Shown here piece after piece: positions 1 to 13,000 of a stretch of DNA of 64,000 nucleotides (position 1 is the first letter of the stretch; each line of letters starts with the position of its first letter). The stretch is taken from positions 1,736,001 to 1,800,000 of the forward strand of contig JAALGY010000001.1 of the NCBI GenBank assembly GCA_032358165.1, given 5' to 3'. Source of the stretch: Diplosphaera chodatii. Its lineage: Eukaryota > Chlorophyta > Trebouxiophyceae > Prasiolales > Stichococcaceae. The notes under the pieces were generated by a model that was given only the letters and a program-made list of their open reading frames with translations, did no database searches and had not been told where the DNA came from. The translations under genes and the position numbers were made by a program.

Positions 1-881
1 GTACGCGTCAGTGCAAGCAAGTCTGCCAGATTGCGCGAGGCGGATCTGCGATCGGCCGGGATCTGTGACCGGTCAGCTACGAGTCAGCTGTTGACGCCTC
101 CTCAGCCGCAATCGATCGGAGGGTTTGGCGGATCAGGGCCGGATCAAATACTCGGTGAAATCGCCACAGCGCACAGGGGCCAAGTCCAGGAACGGGATGA
201 ATGGCAGCCAGCAGGCCCCTGAGAGGTCACAATCTCACATCTGTACCCAGGACTCCATCTCTCTTACATCCAGGAAACATCAGGGAGCTCTACCATCGGC
301 AGGTTGCGCATTGAGACTGCTTCCACACTCTGCCTAGACAAGCCGCCGAGCAACCACGACGGCAAAGCGAAACGGTGCACGGGCTCCTACTCAACTGGGG
401 GACGAGACACGGCTGCGAGTGCGCAATCTGGTTGCCCAAGCCCTGAACGGCAAACTGAAACAGATACTGTGCTTGAACTTGTGAGTCCGCCAAACCGGCT
501 GGAATAGTGGCTGCCTGACAGCGGCGGGCCCGGACCACAACTAGTGCCACAAAGAATCGCTGCAAATGCGGTGCCGCACCTGCGGACACGGTGTTTCGGT
601 GCTGGCCATGAGCCGCACGGTATATGAATCGATGTGTGTCGCCTTGGATCTTCCCTCCCTACACCGGTAATGTATGGTACAAAACAAGGAGAGCGGGCTC
701 CCAGTCCGGCCTCCAGATCGGCCCTTAGTCGGCCCTGCTGCAGCCGGGCTGCAGCAGCTCTGCCTCGCCTCCGCTGCGCATTTAACATGCTGCTGCACTT
801 GCCTTCCGCAACGGTCTGCCAGCCAGAGCCAACTGGATCGGCAACACAACCGCAGCATGCTACCACTTGCACTACTGTTTT
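1..881. other. Flank with no gene recognised
   Basis: No exon with convincing family similarity or splice structure was found. The stretch lies just downstream of the stop codon of the minus-strand kinase gene, so part of it is expected to be its 3' untranslated region. Short open frames here show no recognisable motif. Confidence 0.4.
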
Positions 882-3800
882 GGCGAGGGCTGGTCCGCCG
901 ACGTGCGCAGCCCCTCAGCGCTGCTGAGGCTGCCTTGGTCCGAGCTGCGCCGACCGCCGCGTGTCTCCCGCTCTGCTGCTGCCAGCGCCGCCGCCACCGC
1001 GTCCAAGTGCGTGTCCTGTTGAGGAGCCAGGAGGACCAGGGGGTTAGGGCTGTTGTACTCACAGCTCACGAACTCACATGCGGCTGTGCCCTGCTGGCAG
1101 GTTCATCGTGTGATGCAAGGCGCGCAATGCTGGGCGCTCGTGGCAGCGGCAGCTCTGCCACGCCGCCGCTGCAGAGGCACCCCAGGCAGTGCACCATGGG
1201 ATGGGGAGAGCGCCAGTGACCGCAGTGTCACAGCAGGGCACCTGGCTGCTGCTGCTGCCGCTGCCGATGGAGGCCTCCCGCAGCCGCCAGGAGCGATTGT
1301 GCGTGAAGGGGCTCAGCACGCCGGCGGCGCCAGAGGACGGCGCGGCAGGGGGAGCCCCTGTAGCAGACAGGCGTGTGTGGCCGCAGGGCCCACTGGCATG
1401 CTCAGGCAGAGCAGGTAGCAAACCAGGCAAGTGCAGCATGCAGTAGTGCCCGCTGTTCTGCGCTGGTTGCATTGGAAAGGCCATGAGCAGCAGCAGCTTT
1501 GCAGGACAGATGACTGAGCCACCTTCGATGTTGGATGCCCGGCGGCTGGCTGCTTGGTGGGAGTCGAATGCATCGCCCGCGCCGCTGGCTTCCCCAAACG
1601 ACGTGCGGACCGCTGCGTCGCTGCTGGGTGCTATATCCAAGCTGTGGCGGCGGTGTGCACCGTCGGCACCTTCGTCACCTGATGGACAACACCAAGGATT
1701 GAGTGGATGCTAGACACACAGGTGCAGCGTGCATCAGCCGTGAGCACAGAGACTCGTCGTGAAGCAGTTGACACGACAGCAGGCGCTTGGCTGTGCGATG
1801 CGCTGGAGCCCACCCTGCGGCATGGGCCGGCTGCCGCCGTCGATGCTGCTGCTACGACGGCCCCGTCTGCTGCTGCTGCGCCTCCGCCCATCGCCCATCT
1901 CCAGGCTGTATCTGGCCGGCCCACCCTGCAGCAGGGCAAAAAAAAAGACATGGGTGCACGCCTGCTCACTGACTGCCACCTTGCTGTGCACCAGGCGCCA
2001 GGGGGACGTGGCGGCATGTGCAGCCAGGAACATGACCTGCCACCTTGGCAAGGGTTCATTTTGTGAAGGCCTAAACCCTGCACCCCACCTCCTCTGCAGC
2101 CTGCTTGACGAGCCGCACGAAGCGGGCCTCCTCCGCGTCGTTGTCCCGCGGCGGGGGGGCCTCAATGGAATCCGCGGGCCGCAGCTGGCTGTCGGTGGAC
2201 TCGAGGCTGGAGCTGGCGCAGCCGCCGGCCGGGCTCCCCGCACCTGCGCACAGCAGCACAGGGCAGGCACATCAGCATGGCGCCCCTGAAGCGGCAAAGC
2301 CGCTGCCACTGTCTGCGAAGCAGGCCATGCAGTAGGCACCTGGCGGGGGGCTGTCCAGCCCGGCGGCGGGGTTGCTGTCCCAGGCGTCGGGATTGGGCTC
2401 GCTGTCGGGCAGCGACAGCGTCCCGGTGCTCTCGCTCATGGTTGCCAGGCTGCCGCCCGCGAGGGAGTGCGACTGCGACGCCTCCAGCGACTGCCGCTGC
2501 AGGTCGAGACCAGCGCAGGCCTCAGCTTCACTGGTCTCCTGATGCTGTGCGCGTGTCCTTCTGAAATCAGCAAGCATGTCCAGGATCCAGCGCCATGCTG
2601 CTGAGATGGTGCACGCCGGATGGTGGTGCGCTCTCTGCTGCCCTGGCACCCAGGAGCACACCTGGCTGTCGAGGCCGCCCCGCAGCAGGCGCGACGGGGC
2701 GTGCAGCAGCCGGGCGGCGGCTGCTGCGGCAGTGGACGCACGGCTCCCGCCCGAACGCCGGCTCTGTTGCTGCCTCTCGCGCTCCTGCAAAGACGGTGGA
2801 AGGCACGCTCGACAAGCCGATCGCCCCGCCAGCATCATTGTTAAACAAGGCATACAGGCGGCTGCACAGACATTGCAGGCTCCAGGTAGGCATGCAAGTC
2901 GACAGGAGATGCGAGCGGGTCCTGTCGGTAAACGACCCGCAGAAGCCGGGCCCCGGCGGCACCCTGCCTCAACAGCGTCGCACGGCTGTGCCCCACCTGC
3001 TGGGCGGCCGAGTTGCACATGCGGCCGAGGTCCACGCTGGTGGACGGCTCGCTGGTGGAGCGCATGCGCTCCATGGGCTCGGCGATGCGCACGCGGCGGC
3101 CGATGGAGTCCCGCACCCGCTTGTTCTGCGCGTCGTCGGCGCTCAGGCTGCGGTTGTCATGACGCCGCTGCACCAGCGAGGGCCTGCAGATCAGGGAGAC
3201 TCACCACCTCACATTGTTGGTTGAGTCCTCTGTTGAGGAGGCATGTTTTGCGTGCCCTGCGTTTGCCGGTCAGGGCATGGCGTGCCCAGGGTCCGGCATC
3301 AGGTGGCGCCATCAGGCATCGCAATGCACAGAGAGTCGGAGTATTAAGACTTGCAGTGAGAGGGTTTTGACGCCCACCTGGGCATGGGGCGGCTTCCTTG
3401 CCGCTCCGCCTGCTGCATGTGGAAGGGGTGCTGTGGGGCGCTGCTCTCTGACGCACGGCGAGCGACGTTGGACGCACGCCGCAGCTTCTCGGCATCGACA
3501 AGCTCGTCACCCTCGGCTGCACCGGCTGCGCCCCCTTCGCCGGCACCCGCGACGCCGCCACCGTCGTCGCCACCGCCGCTGTCCAGCAGCTGCGACACCT
3601 CGCCCATGTCGATGGAAAGGCTGTCCGGCGGCGTCAGCTGGCGCTGCGGCTGCGCCTGCTGCCGCTCTGGCTCTGCCTGCCCCGGCTGTGACGGCCGCTG
3701 CGCCTGGGGAGCGCGCTTTGACGGCTGCGGGCCGCCCTGCTGCTGCGCTGCCAAGCTGGAGCGTGGCTTGTTGCCCTGCGGGTTGGATGCTCGTCGAACT

Positions 3801-6800
3801 GCCGCTGCACGCTGTCCCCTTTCGTCCTCCAGCATGGAGCTCAATCGGACCCGAAGCTCGTCGAACGTTGGCCTGCAGGAGGCGAGGCACCACCACACAC
3901 CAGTTTCAGCGCACAGGCTCGTCTCCCTGCAGTGACTGCTTCCATGTGCACATGCGGTGCTGAGTGGCAGGGGGGAGGAGGAGCGCATGCAGAGCCCAAG
4001 TCTGGGCAGCAGACGAGCCGGCGCACCTGTCATCAGGGTCCTGCGCCCAGCAGTCTTCCACCATCGCCCTGTAGCGCTGCGGGCAGTGCTGAGGGACATC
4101 AGGCCGTAGCCCACCCTCCACCACGTTGAACAGCACCTGCATGGTGACACCAAGCGCGCTGTCAGCACCCCCTCCGCGGCCCGCCTTCGACAAGCTTATG
4201 AGCTGCCACACTTCCCTGTGAACAGCGTGGAAGCTTCTCACCTGCATGGGCGCCATGCCGCTGTGCGGACCCTGACCAGTGAAGATCTGCCAGGCGATGA
4301 CGCCGAAGCTGAACACCTGCACAGAGCCAGCAGGGGTCGGACGGCGCACAGGAACATGACAAGCAGCATCAGCGGTAGCAGCTGCATCAAGATGGGGCAT
4401 CATACACCTTGTTCACACACTCACATCTGCTTTCCGTGACATCTTGCCGGCTGACAGGAGTTCAGGCGGCATGTAGGGGATGGTGCCTGCATGAGCAGAT
4501 CGTCAACCCACTTTCATTACAAGCCCATGATGCAGGCAAAAATGCCACATACACCTGACCAGTGGCTGAAAGGTTGATGATATACTGGGCCCACCAAAGC
4601 TCTTGGTTGACACATGGCTCTTATTGAGGTCCAGCATGCGCGCCAACCCAAAGTCAGTCAACCTGCGTCAGCAGGTTCATCATATGCCAAACGGCACCCA
4701 ACAAACGAGATTGGGACATTCACACCCACCTGTCGGTGATTGGCATTCTAGGCAAGCCGTCAAGGCAACGCAGCAGTAGCAATGTGCTAAATCGTCATGC
4801 GATGCCAAGTCAGCAGGGGCAGTGCAAGGGGCCTCACTTGACGTTGAAGCCGCGGCTGTCTGTGACGGTGGACTTGAGCAGCACATTGGCAGGCTTCAGG
4901 TCGCCTGCAGCCACGTAGTTGAGCCCCCTCAGCAGGCAGCATTTGCCAAATGCAAGCCAGGGCACTGGATGGGTTCTGCGGGACGGTCATCTCACCGTGA
5001 ACCAGCCCCAGGCTGTGCAGATACTGCATGCCGGACACGATGTCCAGCAGCGTCCGAAACACGCTCAGCTGCATGGACAACAGACTGGCGCTCAGCAACA
5101 AATGGAAGTCGACACTATCGGAATACCTAGAAGCTAGGCATAGCCAAGCATAGCCAGGTGGCAAGCCAGGGGCGCAGTAAGACGACACATTACGCAGAGG
5201 TTAGCAACAGCAGTCCCTTGGCTGCGACCAGGACATGCATCACGCATGGCACACCATGTCGAGCTGGCTCTTGTCCGACTTGCGCTGGAAGCGCCTGTTC
5301 TGGATCGCCTCCTCCAGGCTGCCACGGTCGGCGTACTCCAGCAGCATCCAAGTCTCAATGGTGGCCTGCAGCGCACCGTGAAGGAATGTGTCATGCAGAG
5401 TGTCACAGGTGTAGGCCAGGCGCGCTAGCAGGCTGCAGCTCATGCCCATGCAGTCATCGAACAGATTGGACACTTGCAGCTGTGGGTAAGGCAGGGAACA
5501 CACCTCGCTGCTGCTACTGGTGTCGCCCGCGCTGGTCGTGCGGCCGCTGGTCATGGCAGTGGCGACGCTCATTGGCAGGCTGTCAGGCGCACCATACTCA
5601 TTGCGACTCCCCTGTGCCAGGTGCAACATGCTGTTGATGCTCATTTAGTCTACACACATGCGACGGAATCCTGCAGCAGGTGATCATTGCAGCAGGCATA
5701 TAGGTGAAAGAGAAAGATACAGCAGTGCTGACCAGTCCAGCATGAGATGCACTGCTCATACTGCCATGAGTTTAGGGTTTCTGCCAGGAGCAGCACTCAC
5801 GGTGGACATCGGCCGCATCCCTTCAATCCCTGCGGTTGGCGGCAGGCCGCCAGCTGGAGACATGCCCCCATCGTCGATCATCTGCAGCGGATGGATGACC
5901 AGGGTCAGGTTGCATCGCCGTCAAGGCCTATCCTGCACCGCTGGCTGCAGCAACCGCAGCCCAGAGGGATTGCCATCGTAGTCTGCACTCATCACCCTGC
6001 CAGGCAAGTATAGCACGATTGGTAAGATGAGCTTCTGTGTAGAGGCGCTAGGTATGAGGGTCTACAGTGCCAGTCAAGTGTCCAAAAGATGGGCAAGTAG
6101 GGTAGACTGCAAAGTAGGGCACAGGGGTGGAGCCTCGACCTGCTCTTCCACACTGACAGCGCCGCCGCTGTCAGCTTGGTGTGCCATAGCCACCTTGCAG
6201 TGCAAGGCCGGGTCCTGCGGCGAGCGGGGGTCAGGGATGCTCTGCAGGCCGTCTGATGCGTTGGTGTTGGCACCAGACGGCGACGTCGTTTCCGAGGGGC
6301 GCTCCCATGAGCGCTGGGCCACCTCGTGGCTGCTGGCTGGTGGCCCTGCAGGGTGACAACACCAGCTGGTCAGCATCTGATTGCCAGCAAATCAGAGTCC
6401 TGAGCTGGATTTCAGGTGTGACGATGGATACTGCCCCGGAATTGGCAGGGCGGCGACACCTGATGTGGCTGCCTCACGCACGGGCGAGTCCGGCAGCACC
6501 AGGGATGCAGTCCTTTCTGGGCCGCTGCTGCTGCTGCCCGACACAGGGAAGCCCTCGGCATCTGTAGAGCCTGGCCGACGGCTGATTGCGACGGTGCAGA
6601 TCTGCAGGCGGCACAGCAGGCAGCTAAGCACCACCACTTGATAGCAAAATACATGTCAGGCGCATTGACCTGTGCCAGATCAGCAGCAGTCTGCATGGAG
6701 AGGTAGCGTGGTTGCTGCCAAGCGCCCCAGCCTGTGTAGATGTGGCAACCTGCTTGCAATGGTGCACTGTCTGATATCTGACAAGAGAGCACCTCTATGC

Positions 6801-9800
6801 CAGGCGGGCGGACTTGCAATTGCACCCACCTTGTAGCAGGGGATGACGTTGGGGTGCGACACCGAGGCGGCCAGGAGGGACTCGCGGGCGCCCTCAATGA
6901 CGTCGGCCTTCCCGCCGCTGGTGTGCTCCACGACCTTCACAGCCACAAGCGCGCCGCGCCACCGACCTGTCAGCAGCACCGGCTGTCAGCATGATACCGC
7001 TGCTGCACGCCAACGTGACATGACCAGCTTGGGGCTGTGATGTGCAGGGGGAGCGGCTGGTGCCCCTAGTCCCCTTTACGCTCCACTATCAGTCCCCTTC
7101 CTGAAGCCCCAGTCAGCTTCAGCCCGATGTCAACGCACGCCTACTGTCACACACGACTGCTGCCGTCGCACCTTTGAACACCTTGCCGTAGCTCCCCCTG
7201 CCCAGCTGCGGGCCCAGCTCGATGCCGTCCAGGCCGCCCTCCAGCCGCATGCGCAGCAGGTAGCCGTGGTGGTCGCCCAGCACATCCACCCCTGGCATCC
7301 ATCAGGCAGGTATGAGTCAGCAGTGAACACCAACAAAATGTGATGCGCTCACACGGCTCGAGTATCGACGTGGCCCCCTTGTGATGCTCATGCTGTACTA
7401 GGTGCGGACGCTGTAGCACCGGAGCGGGAGGTTTCTATGCCACGGGTGACATGCAGCCGCGGCTCAAGGCAGCGAAACACCTGCACCACCGCCGCTGCGC
7501 ACCGCCAGCTCCGATGCAGTGCGCAGGCTGCCATACCCGCCTGGGCTGGCCTGCATTGACTGCACCAACCATGAAGGCACATGAGCCAGGGCATGTGGGG
7601 TTGCAATGTGGCAGTCCTGCAAGCCTGAGGCAAGTGAAAGGCATGTGCCTTCAAACAGCATGAAAACGAGAACACCACGAGGAGCCCAGTGGAGCGCACC
7701 CCGAGCGCAGGGCTATCCTGTGTGTCCATGCTGTCGTCGAGAATCTTCGCCTCGTTAGGGATCTGAGCGAAGCCCGAAGCACCTCGCTGGTCAGCCTGCA
7801 AGTGTTACAAATCAGGCTCTGTACACAGTACAGCACATGCACTAACAGCAACAACGATATGCTGGGATTGGCGACATAGACAAGTACCAGCATGCTGTCC
7901 AGGGCAGCAATGACCATGTGCAAGCATTGGCAGGATGCCTGAGCTTACCGACATCGCTGCATCGATGGCTGCATCTGTTAGCGTGTCAGCTGATCGCTCT
8001 CGCTCTGCCTCGCACTGCTTGCGTTTGGTACGCGAAACCCACCACGCCATCGTCATCACCTGCGCTGGCATGATGGTTGCATATGGCGCAGAATACTGAG
8101 CACCAAATGAGAGCGGAACTCATAGTTCGGTAGCTCGTGTTGATATCATGTATGCATAAGCCACACTGCAAGTGGCTCTTAACACTGAGAAGGATCAGTC
8201 TGAGCATTAGCTGGACGATGGCGCACCAGTACGGTTGCAAGCAGCGCAGCCTGCGGCGCCAGCATCAGCAGGAACCTGACTGTCAATTTGCTGACGAGCC
8301 ACGCCCCCCAGCTGCGGCTGTTGGCGACGTTTTCGAACTCTGCATCAAAGACGGGTGTGTGTGAGAGGATTCATTCCGATCTCCCAGCCTCTGCAGGTCT
8401 AGGGATGTATCTGTGTTTGCATGCTTGACGGCAACCATGCATAAGCAAGGTGTGGAAGTAAATGTCTGCAATGGCAATGTGGCCAGCAGAATCGTCCAAA
8501 GCTGCACCTGGGGCTGCCAGAACATGCTCCTGGCACACGAGGGTGGTGTTGGCAACCTTGAGCGTGATGTGCCTGCACATTGTCAGGCATGACACTCATC
8601 TAATCCAAAAAGAGGAATCTGCATGCACAACTGGATCCAACAGCAAGGCACAATGCTGCTAGACAAGCATGCCTTGCCCATATGCTTACCCAGCTTTGGT
8701 GCCATATGCAACAATTGGGAGCTGCAGCACCATCTGCCCATCCACCATCAGCTCAACATCGCTGCCGCCAACTGACACACCATCGCCAAGCGCCGCAGCG
8801 ACACCCAAACAGTAGTCAGAGCAGCTGGCAGACCCTTCTGGCAGCGGGAACGTCACGCACGTCTCCATCAACTCGAACTGCATCATAGAAGTCCTGCATC
8901 TCAGGTGACTGTGCTCAAATTCCCACAGGCAAGGCACCGACCGATGTGGATGCGCTGCGCACGCACCGTCGCATCAGGATCGCCTCGGACTGAGGGCCAC
9001 AGCGCAACGCTCGCTGCATGTAGTGGCAACCCAGTGCGCAGATCTGGAGGCGCGAGGCCCTGCGGTGTCAGCCTCTCAAGTCTGACTGCGTCCAGTCTGG
9101 CCATCGAAGCACCGCATGCAGGCTGGACGCCTTCTGCTCGCACGAGTATGCCAGTCTGCATGCACCGCTGTGCCTTGCTGCATGCACCGCTGTGTGTGCT
9201 GCGCGCACCTTGAGCTGAACAGACCTTGCCGCCAAAGTGCTGAAAGCCGCCACATGCGCCACGTCCGCTGTGCCACCAAAATCTATGACGCCCCGCTCAG
9301 CTGGCACGTTGGAAGCTGCGATGGCAAAAAACACCGTGTGACTTCCTCTCTGTTCCTCTTGACTTTTTCCCCACTGAGAATCATCGTCCATTGAGGAAAT
9401 CTCCAATGCGGGGTTTTAGCAGAACCACAACACATAGAATCTGCTACGCAGGTCGTGCGTACCCCTGCACATTGCTGCTGCTAGTGGCAGGTGGGCGCGT
9501 GCAGCTAGGCAGCTGCATTATCCGGATGTGGAGGTTTGCAGCAGGGTGGACACACCTGATTCAATTGCGACCCCCCGCCGATCTGCGATGACCGCAGCTG
9601 TGCGGAAGTCCCGAGGGTCCACCGTCACGGTTCCTACAGGGTACAACATAGAACTCAATGATACATGACGCGGACAGGTGACTTCTGTTGACAGCAAGGT
9701 TGGCAGACTGTTCTTGTTCTGTAAACAGCGCTGTGACAGTAGTCCCGAGAGGACTGCCATATTGCTTCGGCCCGTCGTGCAGCAAACAGGCGATGATCCA

Positions 9801-10350
9801 AGCAGTGACGCCTGTGCAATGTGTGCATGCAGCGACTGGCACATGGCGGCAGAAGTGAGCGCATGCAAACACTGTGGCAGACCGCCCCCGCCGCAGGTAC
9901 AGTACAAAGGCGTCGCCTGCATCCTATGTCAATGACCTCCTGCCGTCCACGCCTTACCTTCTAGGGCCCACTGCTCCACTGTGATGGCGGCAAACACCAT
10001 AACAACTAGACCTACCAGCAGATGGCTGGGCGACACATCCTGAAATGCCAGTCGGCCAAGCCACACTGTTGCTGTGGCTCTCATGCGCACCAACAGCGGC
10101 ACGTGTAATTCATTACATTGTGTCTATGGTGCGACTAACGGCGCGCTATGACAGCTGAAGCTCAAGGGAGGAGCCACCCGCCTTTGACAGCAATATTGTC
10201 CACGCTGCTGTCGCGGAGGGACGCGGCCAGGCCCGCGCTGTCTGTCACCAGCGCCGTCCTCTGCTCGCAATTGCAGACGAGGAGCACTGAAGCAAGCAGG
10301 AGCAGCTGGACCGCCTGCGGCGCGCCCAAGGCCGCAGCCCTCGTTCCCAT
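882..10350 (-). CDS. Receptor-like protein kinase with secreted N-terminal domain, single membrane span and long low-complexity tail (paralogue 1)
   Basis: Multi-exon gene read right to left. It starts at an ATG at 10350 (MGTRAAALG) followed by a hydrophobic signal peptide (VQLLLLASVLLVC). Ectodomain exons between about 8.4 and 10.3 kb include TVDPRDFRTAAV and VIDFGGTADVAHV. A membrane span is made by joining exons near 8.2 and 8.05 kb (FLLMLAPQAALLATVL then VMTMAWWVSRTKRK). The kinase domain holds the glycine loop GRGSYGKVFKG (about 7.2 kb), the lysine in LVAVKVVEH (about 6.95 kb), a serine-rich multi-exon insert (5.25-6.6 kb), WMLLEYADRGSLEEA, VHGDLKPANVLL (split by an intron at about 4.99 kb), DFGLARMLDL and YMPPELLSAGKM. 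All catalytic motifs are intact, so it should be active. The tail (882 to about 3900) is Ser/Arg/Gln-rich and ends at TAG. The fold resembles plant/algal TKL-type Ser/Thr kinases. The ligand and substrate are unknown. Confidence 0.8.
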
Positions 10351-11210
10351 CCGATAACTGCCGCCACAACCTTTGGGCTATGCCCACGGCATATTGGTGG
10401 CGCAGCACCTGGAAAGGCGAAGCATCTTGCGCAGCACGCTTTGTGGTTGTGGGCGATCAGCATGTACACTCAGCTGCTGATTGGGGCAGGGTTGCTACCA
10501 GGGGTACTGCCCTGAACGAGTGATCGGCTGGCAAAAGTTGGCAAAAAGCGTGGGCATACGTCACCAGTCAGATAGGTGGAACAAGTCTGGCATTTTCCAA
10601 GGCGTTGCACATGGTTTGTTCGCATCGCAGCACAGGACAGGCAACAAAAGTGTGAGAAAGTGGCCAACATCACTCGAGGGCGAGAGCAGGTGGATGCCAC
10701 TCACAAGGCCAGCGCATGTTCATCACCTCCCCACACAAAGAGCACTTGTTCACCTCCCCACCAGGTACTAAGGCAGCCGCAAGGTGATTCAGCCACACAA
10801 AACAAAACCCCAGGATGGACTGGTGCCGGCAAGCCAGCGTATGATGTGGCCTACTGCGAACCAGCCACCTGCTCCCAAGTAGGACGCATGCATAACAGCC
10901 ACAGGCAACACCTACATTCATGACCCCTGCGGTAGCAACCCACCAGCTACACCGACTCTCCAAGGAGCTGTCGGCAGCATGCACAGCTCAACATGAGGGT
11001 GTCCGCTGTAATGGACCCAAAACCATTGCAAGGGCGAGCAACCAGGCAACTGCGGAAGCTCGCACACTGGCGGGTTCGTGCACAAGCTGCACATCCACTG
11101 CCAACTGTGGAGTGCGCCAGGGCAGCCACAAACAACTAGCCTTACAACCAACGGCCATCACTCACATAGCGCACAAAAGTGCATACGCCTCTGGCGGCAT
11201 ATGGCCCAGG
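10351..11210. other. Spacer between kinase 1 and the zipper gene
   Basis: This stretch of 860 bases shows no supported exon on either strand. It must contain the promoter and 5' leader of the minus-strand kinase gene to its left and the 3' end of the minus-strand zipper gene to its right. No individual regulatory site could be assigned. Confidence 0.35.
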
Positions 11211-13000
11211 TCAAGCGTGACTGCTGCTGCCACGGGCGCTGGCCTTGCTGGCTTTATTGTCTATGGGCCCGGTCATCACAGACCGCAGACGGCGTACATC
11301 AGTCCGCAGGTTGTCGATCTCCACGTCCCGGTGCCGAAGCTGCCCCGTCAGCAGCTGCAGCCGCTGCCGCAACGCCTCGTTGGTCGTGCCTGCAGATGGA
11401 CCACATGTACAAGAGTTACACATGCTGCCAAGGCTTGTGATCCACACCACCTGCGAACAAAGCCAAGGAACTACGAGCCACTGCTGCGGGGGGAAGTCGT
11501 GGCGAGGCGGCACGCACTGAGCGAGATGATGTCCGTGTTCAGTTGCGAGATGACGGCCGCATTGGCAGCCGAGCGCGCCGATAGCTCGGCAACCGCAACC
11601 TCCAGGCCCTGCACCTCATTGCACAGTGGCTATCAGTGCACACGCGCGCATGTTCAGCAAACCCATGCATCGCATCTCTGCTGCAGCAGGTGCAGCTGTC
11701 CTTCACTTTGTACTTTGCATCCACGCTTACAGGAAGCTCATCAGCGCTCACCGCCACATGCTCCTCGGACTCGCTTTCTGTACCAACAGAATGGACCACC
11801 GCGCCGCCTCGGCCAGAGTGCCCGGAGCGACCAGACCCGCTGGACCGGCCGCTGCCGCCACTGCGGCTGCTGTGACGCCCTGAGGAGCGGCTGCTGCCCC
11901 GGCTGCTGTACCCTGCTGTAATACAAGTCACCAGCCTATTACAACGAGCCGAGCAGACAAGTGGTGACATTGACAGTGCGATGCGCAACTGTAGTGACCT
12001 TCACAGACAACGAGCAATGACACTGGGGGCCTGCAGCAGGCAGACTCTCTGGCAGCTGCCTGCCTGTGAGGGAGTGCCGGCCACGGCCGCTGCTGCTGCT
12101 GTAGTGCGGGCTGCCGCACGGCTCCTGCACGGCGGCCTCGCTGCTGGGCGGCGACAGGAAGGGGCCGCTGCCGCTGGGGCTGCTGCCTGCAGCGTCTGGT
12201 GACGCCTCATCATGTGGCTCCTGGACCTCACGAGGGTCGATGTTCACCTCACCTGGACAACAAGAACACACACATTGCATCTGATGCAGCCAAATGACCA
12301 TGACAGATTGATGTCAACCCAGCCATTGCACGATCATGTGGACATTGCATGCAGCAAAGTTTGGACAGTGGGGTTGCAGGCATCAGAATGTAAGCATGTA
12401 GAATTGGGAGCAGGGGGGCTCTAACACACCTTGCTTTGGCTCGGGTGGCGACTGTTGAGCCGCTGCAGCAACGTCTTGCAGGGCAGCATCAGGCTGCGGA
12501 GGGCTCGCGCTGCCGCCCGCCTGCAGCCGTAGCTCCTGCAGATCCAGTCGCTGCACGTTGCAGGCCAGACCAGTGACACTCCGGGTAACATCGAAAACCG
12601 CATCAGGCGGGACACAGCAGGCATGAACACGCAACAGCCTACGAATGCGCCCACATCCTACATGCCGCTGCAACATACAGGCGCCAAGCTGCTACATCAC
12701 GGCAGGGCGCACACAGCATACCTGTAAGGCTTGCAGCACATGCGGAGGCACATGGAAGCCATCGATCATCAGCCCGCTGCTGAAAGAGCTGCCTGCGCTT
12801 CGGCCGCTGCTGCCCATGGCGCTGAGCGCCTTCGTGGCTGCCTTGGCCACCTCTGCGGGGGTCATCTGGACCGGCCCAGCTGCAGCTTGCATTGGAGCGC
12901 CTGCACCAGTGGCGCCAGCGGCTGCCGCCGCATCTTGGAATGCGGGTGATGCTGTGGCGACCTCCGAGTGTCGACTCTGATGATCCCCTTGAGGTTGCAT
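11211..13000 (-). CDS. Leucine-zipper protein related to group I bZIP factors, no basic region found
   Basis: Predicted protein of roughly 330 residues in about six exons. It starts at the ATG at 13000 (MQPQGDHQSRH), with exon 1 at 12722-13000 and exon 2 at 12430-12535. Acidic/proline and then Gly/Ser/Arg-rich exons follow. A long heptad-patterned coiled coil comes from two exons: VQGLEVAVAELSARSAAN at about 11516-11612, then LSTTNEALRQRLQLLTGQ and VEIDNLRTDVRRLRSVM, ending SSHA-stop at 11211. The zipper resembles that of VIP1/RSG-type bZIP proteins, including the plus-strand gene at 25.2 kb. Directly before the zipper, where the N-x7-K/R DNA-binding motif should lie, the exon reads TESESEEHVA, and no basic motif was seen in the neighbouring intron. 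It could dimerise with bZIPs without binding DNA, or be an unrelated coiled-coil protein. The splice between the acidic and the Ser/Arg-rich exon is uncertain. Confidence 0.6.

Noticed and set aside
4990..5000. Apparent loss of the catalytic loop in kinase 1 (frame reads VHGEMTVPQ)
   Set aside because: A GT-AG intron begins after CACG and rejoins at GCGACCTGAAG, restoring HGDLKPANVLL, so the kinase is not a pseudokinase.
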